Made by a program: the position numbers and the translations under genes. From contig NZ_BMBA01000003.1 of NCBI RefSeq assembly GCF_017312485.1, positions 192,921 to 256,920 of the forward strand: a stretch of 64,000 nt of DNA, read 5' to 3'. This document shows, one piece after another, positions 40,401-48,152 of this stretch (the stretch's first letter is position 1; the number at the start of each line of letters is the position of its first letter). The DNA comes from Clostridium zeae. GTDB taxonomy: Bacteria > Bacillota > Clostridia > Clostridiales > Clostridiaceae. The notes under the pieces were generated by a model that searched no databases, had not been told where the DNA came from, and saw only the letters and a program-made list of their open reading frames with translations.

Positions 40401-41923
40401 CCATCAGTTTCAGCATATGGTTTTTCACCTATAACAACCACTGCCACATCATTATCTGCTGATGCTCTACCACGCATATTGTAAGTTACTTTAACATCAC
40501 TGCTTACAGTATTCTTTATACCCTGTAATATTGTAGTTCCTGTAGTGGTATTACCAGCAGCTCCCTGCCAAGTTATAGTCCATCCTCCACATTGAAGTCC
40601 TATATCGTCTGCACTCTTTCCAGCTACAAGGATATTCTTTTTATCTTTTAATTTACCAACTATATCATTATCATTCTTTAATAAAACTAAGGATTCTCTC
40701 ACCGCTTGTCTTGCTATGTCTCTATGTGCTTGAGATCCTACAGTGTTAAGCAAATCTCTTTGCGCATATGAATCCTCGAACAAACCTTGCTCAAATTTAA
40801 CCTTTAATATTCTTGTAACTGCATCATTGATTCTGTCCTGTGAAACTTCATTTTTTTGAACTAAGTCCCTTAGGTTTGTAATGAAGCTTCTCCATGAATT
40901 TGGAACCATGGCCATATCAATTCCTGCATTTATAGCTTGCTTTATCTTATCTCTTTCAGTTCCTGAAAGCTGTGCTATACCTTCATAGTCTGATACTACT
41001 ATTCCTTTAAATCCTAATTGTCCTTTAAGAACATTGCTTAAAAGGTCAACATTACCGTGACACTTTTCACCATTTATACTATTGTAAGAAACCATAACTG
41101 ATCTAGCACCAGCATTTATTGCTGCTATATATGGTGGAAGTAATTCATTTTTTAGAGTTTCACTAAGATTACTAATTACAGCATTTCCTTGATTTACTCC
41201 ATCAGTAGTTAATCCTTCACCAATATAATGCTTTGCTGTAGCAATTACAGTATTATTCTTTTTAAGAGTTCTACTTGGGTCATCCCCTTGTAAACCTTTT
41301 ACATAAGCCTCACCAAGCTTTGCAGCAAGCGCTGAAGTTTCTCCAAAGGTTTCATAGGTTCTTCCCCATCTTTCATTGTGAGCTATTCCAAGTGTTGGCG
41401 CAAAAGTCCAAGTTACACCCGTTGCTCTCATTTCTTCTGCAGTTGCTTGACCAATCTTCTTTACTATATCAGCATCTCCTGATGCTCCAAGACCTATGTT
41501 ATGTGGAAAGATTGTTGCTCCAAAAACATTATTATGTCCATGAACGGCATCTACTCCATATAATATTGGAATTCCAAGTCTAGTTTCTGATGCTGCCTTT
41601 TGGAAACCATCGACCATATTAGCCCAGCTCTCAGCAGTATTTGGAGTAGGAAGTGATCCACCTCCACTTAAAATCGATCCAAGAAAATAATTTTTTACAT
41701 CTTCAGTAGTAGCTGTCTTTCTTTCAGCCTGTACCATTTGTCCTATCTTTTCATCAAGTGTCATTCTAGACATAAGATCAGCTACTCTTTCATCCACTGA
41801 AAGTCTAGAATCTAGATATTTAGGAGCGTCCTCTGCTTTTACAATGGATGATACTCCATTTCCTAGAACCATAGTTGTCACGAAGGTTGCTGTTAAAAAT
41901 CTGGATAACCACTTTTTTAACAT
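34436..41923 (-). CDS. Giant sortase-anchored GH3-GH30 multimodular beta-glucan hydrolase
   Basis: This 2,495-residue wall-anchored enzyme begins with a signal peptide (about residues 1-30). GH3 follows to about residue 630, with its nucleophile in GIVVSDYEG (Asp312). A CBM6-like module spans about 640-757, and GH30 about 790-1257, with acid/base in TLQNEPGL (Glu1017) and nucleophile in NLTERSVWG (Glu1116). Two more CBM6-like modules (about 1265-1395 and 1400-1517), an unassigned beta-rich region and two further CBM-like modules (to about 1990) come next. Three Ig-like repeats of the DUF5011 type follow (about 1993-2230), then a Gly/Asn/Pro linker, a 185-residue beta domain and the sortase signal LPKTG (2461) with hydrophobic tail. 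It should depolymerise and trim extracellular beta-glucan at the cell surface. AAGGGGGG precedes the ATG. The solute-binding lipoprotein gene lies 95 bases upstream on the same strand. Substrate linkage is unproven. Confidence 0.92.
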   Translation of the reverse strand: MLKKWLSRFLTATFVTTMVLGNGVSSIVKAEDAPKYLDSRLSVDERVADLMSRMTLDEKIGQMVQAERKTATTEDVKNYFLGSILSGGGSLPTPNTAESWANMVDGFQKAASETRLGIPILYGVDAVHGHNNVFGATIFPHNIGLGASGDADIVKKIGQATAEEMRATGVTWTFAPTLGIAHNERWGRTYETFGETSALAAKLGEAYVKGLQGDDPSRTLKKNNTVIATAKHYIGEGLTTDGVNQGNAVISNLSETLKNELLPPYIAAINAGARSVMVSYNSINGEKCHGNVDLLSNVLKGQLGFKGIVVSDYEGIAQLSGTERDKIKQAINAGIDMAMVPNSWRSFITNLRDLVQKNEVSQDRINDAVTRILKVKFEQGLFEDSYAQRDLLNTVGSQAHRDIARQAVRESLVLLKNDNDIVGKLKDKKNILVAGKSADDIGLQCGGWTITWQGAAGNTTTGTTILQGIKNTVSSDVKVTYNMRGRASADNDVAVVVIGEKPYAETDGDRTPDALKLDSDDLTTLKNIKETNPNLPVVVVLVSGRPLTIADQIDDMDGLVEAWLPGTEGQGVADVLFGKYDFTGKLNITWPWYASDITSKNDDAKALFKFGYGLKKGQTAVLPQKPVVPDNSISIPGKIEAEAYTDMKGIQTENTSDQGGGKNVGYIDGGDWMNYAINVAQDGKYKVEFRVTSPGGSTDGAQLFLGSKNLTKVSVPDTGGWQNWKTVEGVANLKAGKQTLTFKAGNGNFNINWINLTRIGDYEETGDDNGGGQNPGTTPSGPVVKAGAVEVYMSSSEQSGSMGWYDAPKDLSNTLTKKDNIDITTQDDSKITSIKIDDSKQYQSFLGMGTSFEESTINNISKMSPEKRTEFLKKLVDPVDGAGMSLMRLTIGTADFTGREFYTYYDNVPGTSGPDWYNTTGKGFSVQKDIDYNIVATIKEALKINPNLKLFSSPWTPPGWMKEQTSSSESYQNNGKLIKGGKLSDAHIADAATYYTRYLEEYAKLGIPIYAMTLQNEPGLQIDYPSCYITAEQEQKLAIAIKADIAKSDVLKGKDIKIWAFDHNFDSGVSFASQAMNNDAGKAAIDGIAFHDYGGEPTAMTQVHNMFPGHSVNLTERSVWGTSGADRIIQYYRNYAESYNSWVTMLDSNISPEQWTGTPDPTMFVLDANDHNNYWATPEYYITGQFSKFIKPGAVRIDSDYGSKDTVTNVVFKNPDGSLVAVVVNQTEAPQSFKLTSSGGQITATIPAKNVATYKWNPIATEKINKLPGTFSSANFTDASSNIKVDGDHVGYVHDGNYLEYYVNVDEAGLYNMTFETATPWGNYDDGAKKNRQIHVMLGDKELTNVLVQQSAWDNKTWSNYFTVKNTINFTNKGLQKIRFNIDAGEFNIKNIKVEKAVSIYNLPGRIEGKNYINSQGVVIQDGKVGFVDKDDFMEYKVNVAEDGEYTLNLNIASANSVPSFDLYSDNKLVKTVDLQTTGDWKAWKVESTKVNLTKGEHTLKLLVKSGFNLDWFTVGSAIGVTNNVINEGLEEGSVINVNLYDGKFAETLTKANWKLENLPSGIDYEVSRVNDTTAKITLHGSSSSDFDYDKTINVLMAAKEIAGLSDKTYNIGSSFIITANPDVEKIAATESIPMNTSSVDVTLTGGTLNKDKVGDITLSGDAAEGKYVQLESAEYIDATHVRLHLKWGALYYENLPLVVNVPVSAYSDSTGGSTLTTTITCEKSDKKPTPYTVSDKEITLTEDMAYRAKGSLKSNVQAGNRIDYYLDVPEAGDYTITYTANNNAAITNAIKLSVGQDTNVAGNIATLSFAKFWGGTLDVKDTVRLEAGVQTLRIEVVNGGFTLDSIKISKKQAPQVVNAENAGDATVINADSVFGGSRDKGYAIETKNGVKNIGDTTVGTYMDYSVNVKKAGIYKVSYNYADSVSSVPVAVLQDGQGKELGRTKMPSTGDWNKWANSDSTPVYLQAGVQTLRVYVDIDGFNIRSLTLKYTNDNTAPTIYGNDAVVQQGEKPDLIKALGLSVVDDMDGDITSKVTLDDSKLDVNKAGTYEVVASVSDISGNKAEKSFKVSVKEDAIAPVIEGHNAVIPVGSSFDPIKDLGLKITDNKEGNVTAKAVITHVVDTSKDGVFRVKVAITDAAGNNSVSFFIVRVLSMGAIDTNDLTINVGDKFNPLDGVKAVDINGDDLTSKVEVVSNNVDTTKAGTYKVVYKVVDKEDNVINKERIITVKEVPQQPGDNGNNPGNGGNNNPGDNGNNPGNGGNNNPGNGNNQSGIVITDENGKKIIQVSKITNGNNVIEIKDASKGFTLEVTDTSAIKNGNGSIEVKGTNIDAVIPFSVISKSLLKEGSRVVVNFTVEDGNDITKNIKGVKKVYNFGLSIVTGDSKVDIHNFADGKAQISLILTDEELKGLDKNNIAVFYYNESTKKFEIMDTKVDGNKVTFTTAHFSKFIVAEKAATGEQVLPKTGSTVDSNILLILGLMMLALGAGVLVRKRSVK
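35115..35240. repeat. In-frame tandem repeat encoding the Gly/Asn/Pro linker
   Basis: Within the large glycosidase gene, a unit of about 45 bases encoding PGNGGNNNPGDNGNN is repeated, with further partial units. It forms a flexible spacer before the wall-proximal domain and may vary in length between strains. Confidence 0.8.
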
Positions 41924-42018
41924 ATTTGTTATTCCCCCCTTAAATGTTTAATCTTCTCTCTAAGCTTTACCTTTAACATTTTGTACTAATGCTATCCAGT
42001 TAAAATAACCTTAGTACC

Positions 42019-43368
42019 TCACTTTACATTGCTTATATTTTCACTCTTTACCTCCTTATCTATCTCTTTTAGAAAGTAATCTGGGCTTATCCTTCCTGCT
42101 GCCAGCTGATAGCATAATTCTTCTATGTTTAGCTTAAAATTTGGAGTCAAGCTATCATGCCATGAGGTGCCACTCAACGATTTTGAATTATTGAGTATGC
42201 TTACCAATTCTTTTTGTATCTTTGTTTCTTTTTTATTTGAATAGTTCTCATACTTTTGCGCAGGAACTATTAACCCCTTTTCAAAACCCTTTTTAGCCCA
42301 ATTTTCAGGCTTCATTAAGTACTCTAAAAACTTTATAGTCTCATCTTTAACTTGGGATCTAGAGGATATGGCATAACCTCCACCATTCCAGGCAACCAGA
42401 GCATCATCATTAGAGTTAGACTGTAATACTAAAGGCATCTTACTTACCTCAATTTGATTTCTAAACTCCTCAGGTAATTCTGTATTGTTTACCATTCCAA
42501 TCTCCCATGAACCAGTGTATATCATAGCGCTCTCTTTTTTTGTAAAGAAATTCATAGAAGTATTGTAATCAAGTTGTGTCATTGTGCCTTCGATGCCACA
42601 AGCATCTATAAGTAGCTTTAAATCTTCTGCTGCTTTTTTAAATACAGGGTTATCTATAAAGCTCTCCTTACCATGTATAGCATCATATATAAAACTTTGA
42701 TCTTGCCCCTCCATAAGCACTAATTCCTGATATAGTAGTGCCAAAGGCCACTTATCCTTAATATTTATAGTAATTGGAATAATTCCTTTATCTCTAAAAC
42801 TCTTGCAAACCTCGATAAGTTCTTTAAAATTTTTCGGAATATCTATTCCATTTTTATTAAATAAATCTTTATTATAATAAAGAGCCATATAATCCATGCT
42901 TTTAGGAACACCATATAGTCTTCCATCAAGACTAAAGCCTTCTAATGCCCCATCTTTAAATTCATCTTTTTTAAACTTATTGGTATCAAGTTCGCAAGCA
43001 TATCCACCTTTCATCACTGGATAAAAGAAAGATGGCTGTCCCCAAACAAAATATATATCTGGCAGATTATCACTTATGGCATATGCCTTAAATCTCTGTT
43101 TATAGGGTTCATCTTGATATGCTTCCACCTCAATATTTACATTACTATTTTCACTCATGTATTTATCTATTAAGAGTTGTTCAAGCTTTCCTTGACCAGA
43201 TTCTCTTTCTGGTAAGTTAGATAGAAATCTTATAGTAACTTTTCCATCTTTATGATAACCTTTACTTGATGTAGTACTAATAATATCACTGCTACAGCTA
43301 GTGCAAGTAATCACAATAAACACTGCTATTACTAAATATCTAATAATTCTATAACTTTTTATTCTCAT
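42019..43368 (-). CDS. Extracellular sugar-binding lipoprotein (ABC family 1), orphan
   Basis: The 449-residue protein starts with an N-terminal hydrophobic helix followed by TCTSCSS, a likely lipidation site with a slightly unusual lipobox. The mature part matches carbohydrate-binding solute receptors (VTIRFLSNLPERESG, LPDIYFVWGQPSFFYPVMKGG, YGVPKSMDYMALYYNKDLF, AWNGGGYAISS). I choose the ATG at 43368 with TTGGAG upstream over an in-frame GTG 36 bases earlier. No permease or ATPase genes are adjacent. It lies between the surface GH3-GH30 gene and a divergent YesM/YesN system, so it may feed a remote transporter or present sugar to the sensor kinase. Confidence 0.88.
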   Translation of the reverse strand: MRIKSYRIIRYLVIAVFIVITCTSCSSDIISTTSSKGYHKDGKVTIRFLSNLPERESGQGKLEQLLIDKYMSENSNVNIEVEAYQDEPYKQRFKAYAISDNLPDIYFVWGQPSFFYPVMKGGYACELDTNKFKKDEFKDGALEGFSLDGRLYGVPKSMDYMALYYNKDLFNKNGIDIPKNFKELIEVCKSFRDKGIIPITINIKDKWPLALLYQELVLMEGQDQSFIYDAIHGKESFIDNPVFKKAAEDLKLLIDACGIEGTMTQLDYNTSMNFFTKKESAMIYTGSWEIGMVNNTELPEEFRNQIEVSKMPLVLQSNSNDDALVAWNGGGYAISSRSQVKDETIKFLEYLMKPENWAKKGFEKGLIVPAQKYENYSNKKETKIQKELVSILNNSKSLSGTSWHDSLTPNFKLNIEELCYQLAAGRISPDYFLKEIDKEVKSENISNVK

Positions 43369-43792
43369 ATATTTCTCCAATTTGTATATGTTTTTATCTA
43401 CCACTCTGTACTAGAATTTATAAATACAGTTAATCTACAGAGTAATTATATAAACCTTAGGTAAAAATTAGTAGTATGCAAAATTCAGAAAATGGTATTA
43501 TTTTTCAGAACTTAAAATTTATTTAACAATAAAGGATCGTGTTGAAATTAAGTTGTTATTCATCCAATGTTTTAACGAGCTTGCGCAAAGAATTAATAAG
43601 TTATATTTCTATAAATTGAAACAGTAATTCTTTTAATGTAAAATATAATTATATATACCACTTTTAAACAAAATAAACGTATCAAAAAAATATCATTACT
43701 AGTTAAATTGATTATTAGTATATTTTTAAATCATGGACTAGAATGTGTATATTTGGCAAAAACTAATCTATCCAATATAGAAGGAGTCACAT
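43369..43792. other. Divergent intergenic region between the sugar-binding protein and the sensor kinase
   Basis: This 424-base AT-rich region must carry both promoters. The only structured feature seen is repeat T copy 1 at 43531-43588. No riboswitch or small gene was recognised. Confidence 0.45.
43531..43588 (+). repeat. Direct repeat T, copy 1 (left of the two-component system)
   Basis: Over 52 aligned bases it matches 47249-47300 at 42 positions, in the same orientation. Shared blocks are TGTTGAAATTAAGT and ATCC-ATG-TTTAA-GAGCTT. Weak similarity continues upstream (CTTAAAATT then TTAA blocks). The two copies bracket the sensor and regulator genes. Confidence 0.6.
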
Positions 43793-45610
43793 ATGAGTTA
43801 CCTGAAGAAACATTTAGTAAAATTCAATATAAATTATATGAATCTTAGTATCAAAAATAAGATATTAATTTTTTATGTCTGTATTTTGTCTATAATTTGT
43901 TTAATATTAGGTGGTTATTCTTATTTAGTGGCTTCAAAATCTTTAAAAGATGAAGTAACTTCTATCAATATTAAGGACATTAATCAAACTGCAGATAGCA
44001 TAAACTTCTTGCAAAAGGATGTTACTGACCTCTCTACATTTATATGTTTAAACCCATTAATTCAATCTTTAGTAACTACTAACGAATCTTCTGACGAGTA
44101 TGAAAAATTCACTAAGTACGGATTAGAACCGTTAAATATACTGCTTGCCTCTAAGGATTATATAAGCTTTATAGTTATATATGGTGATAAAGGTTCAAAA
44201 TATTATTTAAGTAAGGATGGAAGTAATGGGCTCTCCTCTTATGATGCTGTAAAAACAAATGAGGTTTACAAAAACGCACACGACTTAAAAGGTGCTCCTT
44301 TATGGGTTAATATAGGAAGTAGAAAGAATATACTAATTTCTGATAACAGAAGTCCTAAGATAGCAATGGTTAGGACTATTATAGATACTAATACTCTAGA
44401 AGAATCAGGACTTATGGTAATCTGCATAAATACATCATTTATTGAAAACCTTTACTCTCAAGGTCTAAAAGGTTCCGATAGTATCGCGCTTATAGATGAT
44501 AAGAATAATATTATTTCATCTAAAGATACAAAAAGATATCTAAGTGGTACAAACCTAGACAACGTTTTTTCTAATCTAACAGAAGATAATAAATATAAAA
44601 ATCTAAGCCTAAATGGTTCAGAGCTTTTAGCTACTTCTAGTGTCATAAAAGAAAGTCATTGGAAATTAATATCCCTTACCTCACAAGTAGAAATGTTTAA
44701 AAGTCTTAGTTCCATAATGACAATGACGCTTACAGTAATCGGATTTTGCCTTATAATTTCATTTTTTATATCAATATTTGTTTCATCTAAGCTTACAAAC
44801 CCTATAAAACAATTATTGGCTTCTATGCGAAGAGTAAAAAGTGGAAACTTTAAAGAAAAAGTTGATTATAAATTTAATGATGAAATAGGAATGTTAGTAT
44901 ATCAGTATAATGATATGATTGATAACATACAAAATCTTATTAACAGGGTTTATAAGCTGCAGCTTAAAGAAAAAGAAGCTGAATTAAAGGCTCTGCAAGC
45001 TCAAATCAATCCTCATTTTTTATATAATACTTTGGATATGATTTTTTGGAAATCAGAAAAAGCTAAGCAAACTGAGATAAGTGAAATGGTGTACGCTCTA
45101 TCAAAGCTATTTCGTACTACTTTAAATAATGGACAAGATTTCATCTTAGTAAAATCAGAAAAGGAATTTATAGAGAACTATCTGCTACTTCAAGGTAAGA
45201 GGTTTAGAAATAAACTTGAATACTCTGTAGCTATTGATGATGATATACTTGGTTATTCAATTCCAAAATTGATAATACAACCTTTCGTAGAAAATGCAAT
45301 AATACATGGTACAGAGGCTGATAGTGATAAAAGCTATATTTCTGTAACTGGGTCCGTTGTAGAAGGGAGCTTGGTATTTTCAATTGAAGATAATGGTAAT
45401 GGAATTGATGACGAAACAATAAATTCTTTACTTAATAGTAATTCCACCAATTCTAACCAGCTTAACAAACAAAAAGGTTATGCCATAGGAAATGTAAATC
45501 AAAGACTATCACTTTACTTTGGAGAAAACTACTCATTGAATATGGAAAGTAAAATCGGACTAGGTACAAAAATTATAATATCTATTCCAATTAAAGATAT
45601 ATCACTTTAA
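43793..45610 (+). CDS. Sensor histidine kinase, YesM type
   Basis: The 605-residue membrane kinase has one membrane segment at about residues 21-43, an extracellular Cache-like sensor to about 300, and a second membrane segment near 300-325. A HAMP linker follows, then the His_kinase domain with the phosphoacceptor in QINPHFLYNTLD and an ATPase domain (ENAIIHG, DNGNGIDDE). This is the class that responds to extracellular sugars or peptides in Firmicutes. An AAGGAG site precedes the ATG. The response regulator follows 19 bases later. Confidence 0.93.
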   Translation: MSYLKKHLVKFNINYMNLSIKNKILIFYVCILSIICLILGGYSYLVASKSLKDEVTSINIKDINQTADSINFLQKDVTDLSTFICLNPLIQSLVTTNESSDEYEKFTKYGLEPLNILLASKDYISFIVIYGDKGSKYYLSKDGSNGLSSYDAVKTNEVYKNAHDLKGAPLWVNIGSRKNILISDNRSPKIAMVRTIIDTNTLEESGLMVICINTSFIENLYSQGLKGSDSIALIDDKNNIISSKDTKRYLSGTNLDNVFSNLTEDNKYKNLSLNGSELLATSSVIKESHWKLISLTSQVEMFKSLSSIMTMTLTVIGFCLIISFFISIFVSSKLTNPIKQLLASMRRVKSGNFKEKVDYKFNDEIGMLVYQYNDMIDNIQNLINRVYKLQLKEKEAELKALQAQINPHFLYNTLDMIFWKSEKAKQTEISEMVYALSKLFRTTLNNGQDFILVKSEKEFIENYLLLQGKRFRNKLEYSVAIDDDILGYSIPKLIIQPFVENAIIHGTEADSDKSYISVTGSVVEGSLVFSIEDNGNGIDDETINSLLNSNSTNSNQLNKQKGYAIGNVNQRLSLYFGENYSLNMESKIGLGTKIIISIPIKDISL

Positions 45611-45629
45611 TATAAAGGAGATAATTTGG

Positions 45630-47228
45630 ATGTATACATTATTTTTGGTTGACGACGAAATAGAACTTGTTGAAGGTTTAAAGGAACTAATTGACTGGAA
45701 TAGTTATGATATTGAGATATGCGGGGAAGCAGATAACGGAGTAAGTGCCTTAGAGCAAATTCTTAAAATAAAGCCAGATATTATAATAATGGATATAAAA
45801 ATGCCTAAAATGAACGGCATTGAACTATTAGAAAATATATTTTCAAGGGGTTTAAACTCAAAATGCATTATACTGAGTGGCTATGATGATTTTGCTTATG
45901 CTAAAAAAGCAATTAGCTTATCAGCCTGCAACTATCTGTTAAAACCTTGCCGTCCATCAGAGATATTGGATTCAGTAATAGATGCTAAAAACAAGCTGAT
46001 AGAAGAGAGATTAAAGGATGAACTTCTAAAAAAATACGAAGGCAATCTTAATGAATATTTACCAATCATTAAGAAAAACATTCTTCAAGAACTTATATTA
46101 AAACCATATAATAAAACTAAAGTCTCGGAAGAAAATATAGCATTATATAACCTCAAATATGAAAATCTATTGATTTTCATAATATCTATAGACCACTCTA
46201 CGCTTATATATGACCTATTTAATGATTCTGATATAGATTTTATAAAAGGTTCAATAAAAACTATTGCCTCTGAAGCTTTAAATACAGTGGAATATATGGA
46301 TTACTTTGAAGAAGATGATGATATTATTATTTTCCTGTCCTTCAACAACGAAACGGCAAAAAGTGATACTATTTATCTTTCATTTGAAAATATACGAAAT
46401 TCTATAAAAGCTTTTTTAGGTTTTTCTGTAACTCTTGCTCTTGGAAAGCTAGTAAATAGATTAGAGGATATAAATTCATCTTATTTAAATGCTAAAGCAG
46501 CTTTAGAATTTAAATTTTTTCTAGGTGACAATAATATAATTCATTCAGATTATATAAATGGTTATAAAGTTGTAAATAACCCCTATCCAATAGATGAAGA
46601 GCTTAAGTTAATAAATTATCTTAGAACTGGTGCAATAGAAGAAATCAGATCAGCCTTGAATAGCTTTTATGATAAACTTTGTAATGGAGGTATGCCTACA
46701 AAGAAAAATATTCAAGGTGCTACCCTGTCTCTTCTAGGATCTATTAATAAATTCTGTATAGAAAATGATATTGATATAAATGCTTTGTCGAAGCTAAGTT
46801 CACCTTTTGATATAGTCCTTCAATGTGAAACAATCGATGAATTAAAAAATCAACTTGAGCTTATTATCTCTAATATATTTGCAAAAACTAATCCGCTAAA
46901 TAAAAATAATTCCCTGATAAAGCTAGCAATTAACTTTATTACAGAGAATTATTCTAAAGATATTACACTAGAAAGTATAGCGAGAGAAATACATTTAACC
47001 CCAGGCTATATAAGTCAGTTATTTAAACAGGAGACAGGAATAAACTTTCTTGAATTTCTTCATAAATATCGCATAGAGAAATCTAAGGAATTATTAAAAA
47101 ATAAACTTCTAAAAAACTATGAAATTGCTTATAAGGTAGGCTACACAAATGAAAAACATTTTTCTAAAACCTTTAAAAGATACACAGGTCTTACACCAAG
47201 TCAGTATAGAGCAAGCGTTGCTTCTTAA
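45630..47228 (+). CDS. Response regulator with AraC-type DNA-binding domain, YesN type
   Basis: The 532-residue protein has an N-terminal receiver domain (about 1-120, VDDEIELVEG, phosphoacceptor Asp55 in IIMDIKMPKMNG). A middle region of about 300 residues of the kind found in YesN proteins follows. It ends in an AraC/XylS helix-turn-helix pair (about 430-530, ITLESIAREIHLTPGYISQLFKQETG and GYTNEKHFSKTFKRYTGLTPSQYR). It probably activates the divergent sugar-binding protein gene and the surface glycosidase in response to its cognate kinase. Confidence 0.93.
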   Translation: MYTLFLVDDEIELVEGLKELIDWNSYDIEICGEADNGVSALEQILKIKPDIIIMDIKMPKMNGIELLENIFSRGLNSKCIILSGYDDFAYAKKAISLSACNYLLKPCRPSEILDSVIDAKNKLIEERLKDELLKKYEGNLNEYLPIIKKNILQELILKPYNKTKVSEENIALYNLKYENLLIFIISIDHSTLIYDLFNDSDIDFIKGSIKTIASEALNTVEYMDYFEEDDDIIIFLSFNNETAKSDTIYLSFENIRNSIKAFLGFSVTLALGKLVNRLEDINSSYLNAKAALEFKFFLGDNNIIHSDYINGYKVVNNPYPIDEELKLINYLRTGAIEEIRSALNSFYDKLCNGGMPTKKNIQGATLSLLGSINKFCIENDIDINALSKLSSPFDIVLQCETIDELKNQLELIISNIFAKTNPLNKNNSLIKLAINFITENYSKDITLESIAREIHLTPGYISQLFKQETGINFLEFLHKYRIEKSKELLKNKLLKNYEIAYKVGYTNEKHFSKTFKRYTGLTPSQYRASVAS

Positions 47229-47248
47229 AATTAGGCACTGTTAAAGTT

Positions 47249-47315
47249 AAAGCGCTGTGTTGAAATTAAGTGGTTATATATCCGATGCTTTAATGAGCTT
47301 ACATAACCACTTAAT
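47249..47315 (+). repeat. Direct repeat T, copy 2, with a 13-base palindrome
   Basis: It matches copy 1 at 43531. In this copy ATTAAGTGGTTAT (47265-47277) pairs perfectly with ATAACCACTTAAT (47303-47315), giving a long hairpin whose right arm overlaps the stop codon of the neighbouring minus-strand gene. There is no T run, so it is not a classical terminator. The upstream TTAGGCACTGTTAAAG resembles an insertion-sequence end, but this is only a suggestion. Confidence 0.55.
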
Positions 47316-48126
47316 ATGGATACACATAATCTACTTTTGGTTTATCTGCCTTCTCTACAGATTCACCTATAATTACTGGCATATCCTGACCTTTATAATT
47401 CTCTACATCTATAGTTCCCTTAACTAACACCCAGGAATCCTTTGTTAGAAGCTCTCCCTCATTATATCTACATAAGAATCCTACTGGCTGTAAATCTGCA
47501 GTACAGCAAGTCATCATAAGTCTAGCTGGCACAAACTCGTTTTTTGAAAGCATATCACTTTTGAATACAAATCCCACAGCACTGATTTTCTTTCCTTTGT
47601 ATTTATTCATGTTTTCAGATATCTCAGTTACCCACTTAACAAAATTAGTATCAGTCATAACAATTTCATCATTAATCATTAAAAGTCCGTTGTTAGTATC
47701 AATTTTACTATCTGATTCAGACTGTGTATCCTTATTCACTTGAGCTTCATTATTTTGATTTGAACTATTATTAGATGTACTATTATCTTTTGCTTTAGAA
47801 GCAAGAGTATTTGCTTCTATACTACTAAAAGAAATTGTACTAGAATCCATAGTCTTACCTGGTATTAATATAGCTAATGCTATTGGTATTAAGAAAAACA
47901 TATACTCACTTTTATTGCTTCTTCTTCTAGGACGAAACATCTCTGGCATAGTAGCAAGGGCTAGAATTAGCATAACTGGTATAGAAATCTTTATATATGG
48001 AACAATTCTAGGATGCACATATAAAAGTACTTTTCCAGTTGCAATTATATATATAAAGAAGATAGCAATGGATATTAAAATTAAGCTTTTCATTAAGGGT
48101 TCAATTTTGTATCTATTCTTGCTCAA
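47311..48126 (-). CDS. TIGR03943/YcgQ-like putative permease subunit
   Basis: The 271-residue protein has about three N-terminal membrane segments, a Ser/Asn-rich stretch (about 115-145), and a C-terminal extracytoplasmic domain. That domain has the RLMMTCCTADLQPVGFLC and DSWVLVKGTIDVENYKGQDMPVI motifs of the TIGR03943 (DUF1980) family. In Bacillus subtilis the relative YcgQ is encoded with permease YcgR and is linked to zinc limitation. Here too it lies directly behind a YcgR-like permease gene (26-base gap). Transported substrate not established. Confidence 0.82.
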   Translation of the reverse strand: MSKNRYKIEPLMKSLILISIAIFFIYIIATGKVLLYVHPRIVPYIKISIPVMLILALATMPEMFRPRRRSNKSEYMFFLIPIALAILIPGKTMDSSTISFSSIEANTLASKAKDNSTSNNSSNQNNEAQVNKDTQSESDSKIDTNNGLLMINDEIVMTDTNFVKWVTEISENMNKYKGKKISAVGFVFKSDMLSKNEFVPARLMMTCCTADLQPVGFLCRYNEGELLTKDSWVLVKGTIDVENYKGQDMPVIIGESVEKADKPKVDYVYPY

Positions 48127-48152
48127 ATCCTATTCCTCCCTTTAAACTAGGT

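Noticed and set aside
47249-47315. Repeat T copy 2 as an ordinary intrinsic terminator
   Set aside because: The stem is long and perfect, but the loop is 25 bases and there is no T run on either strand.
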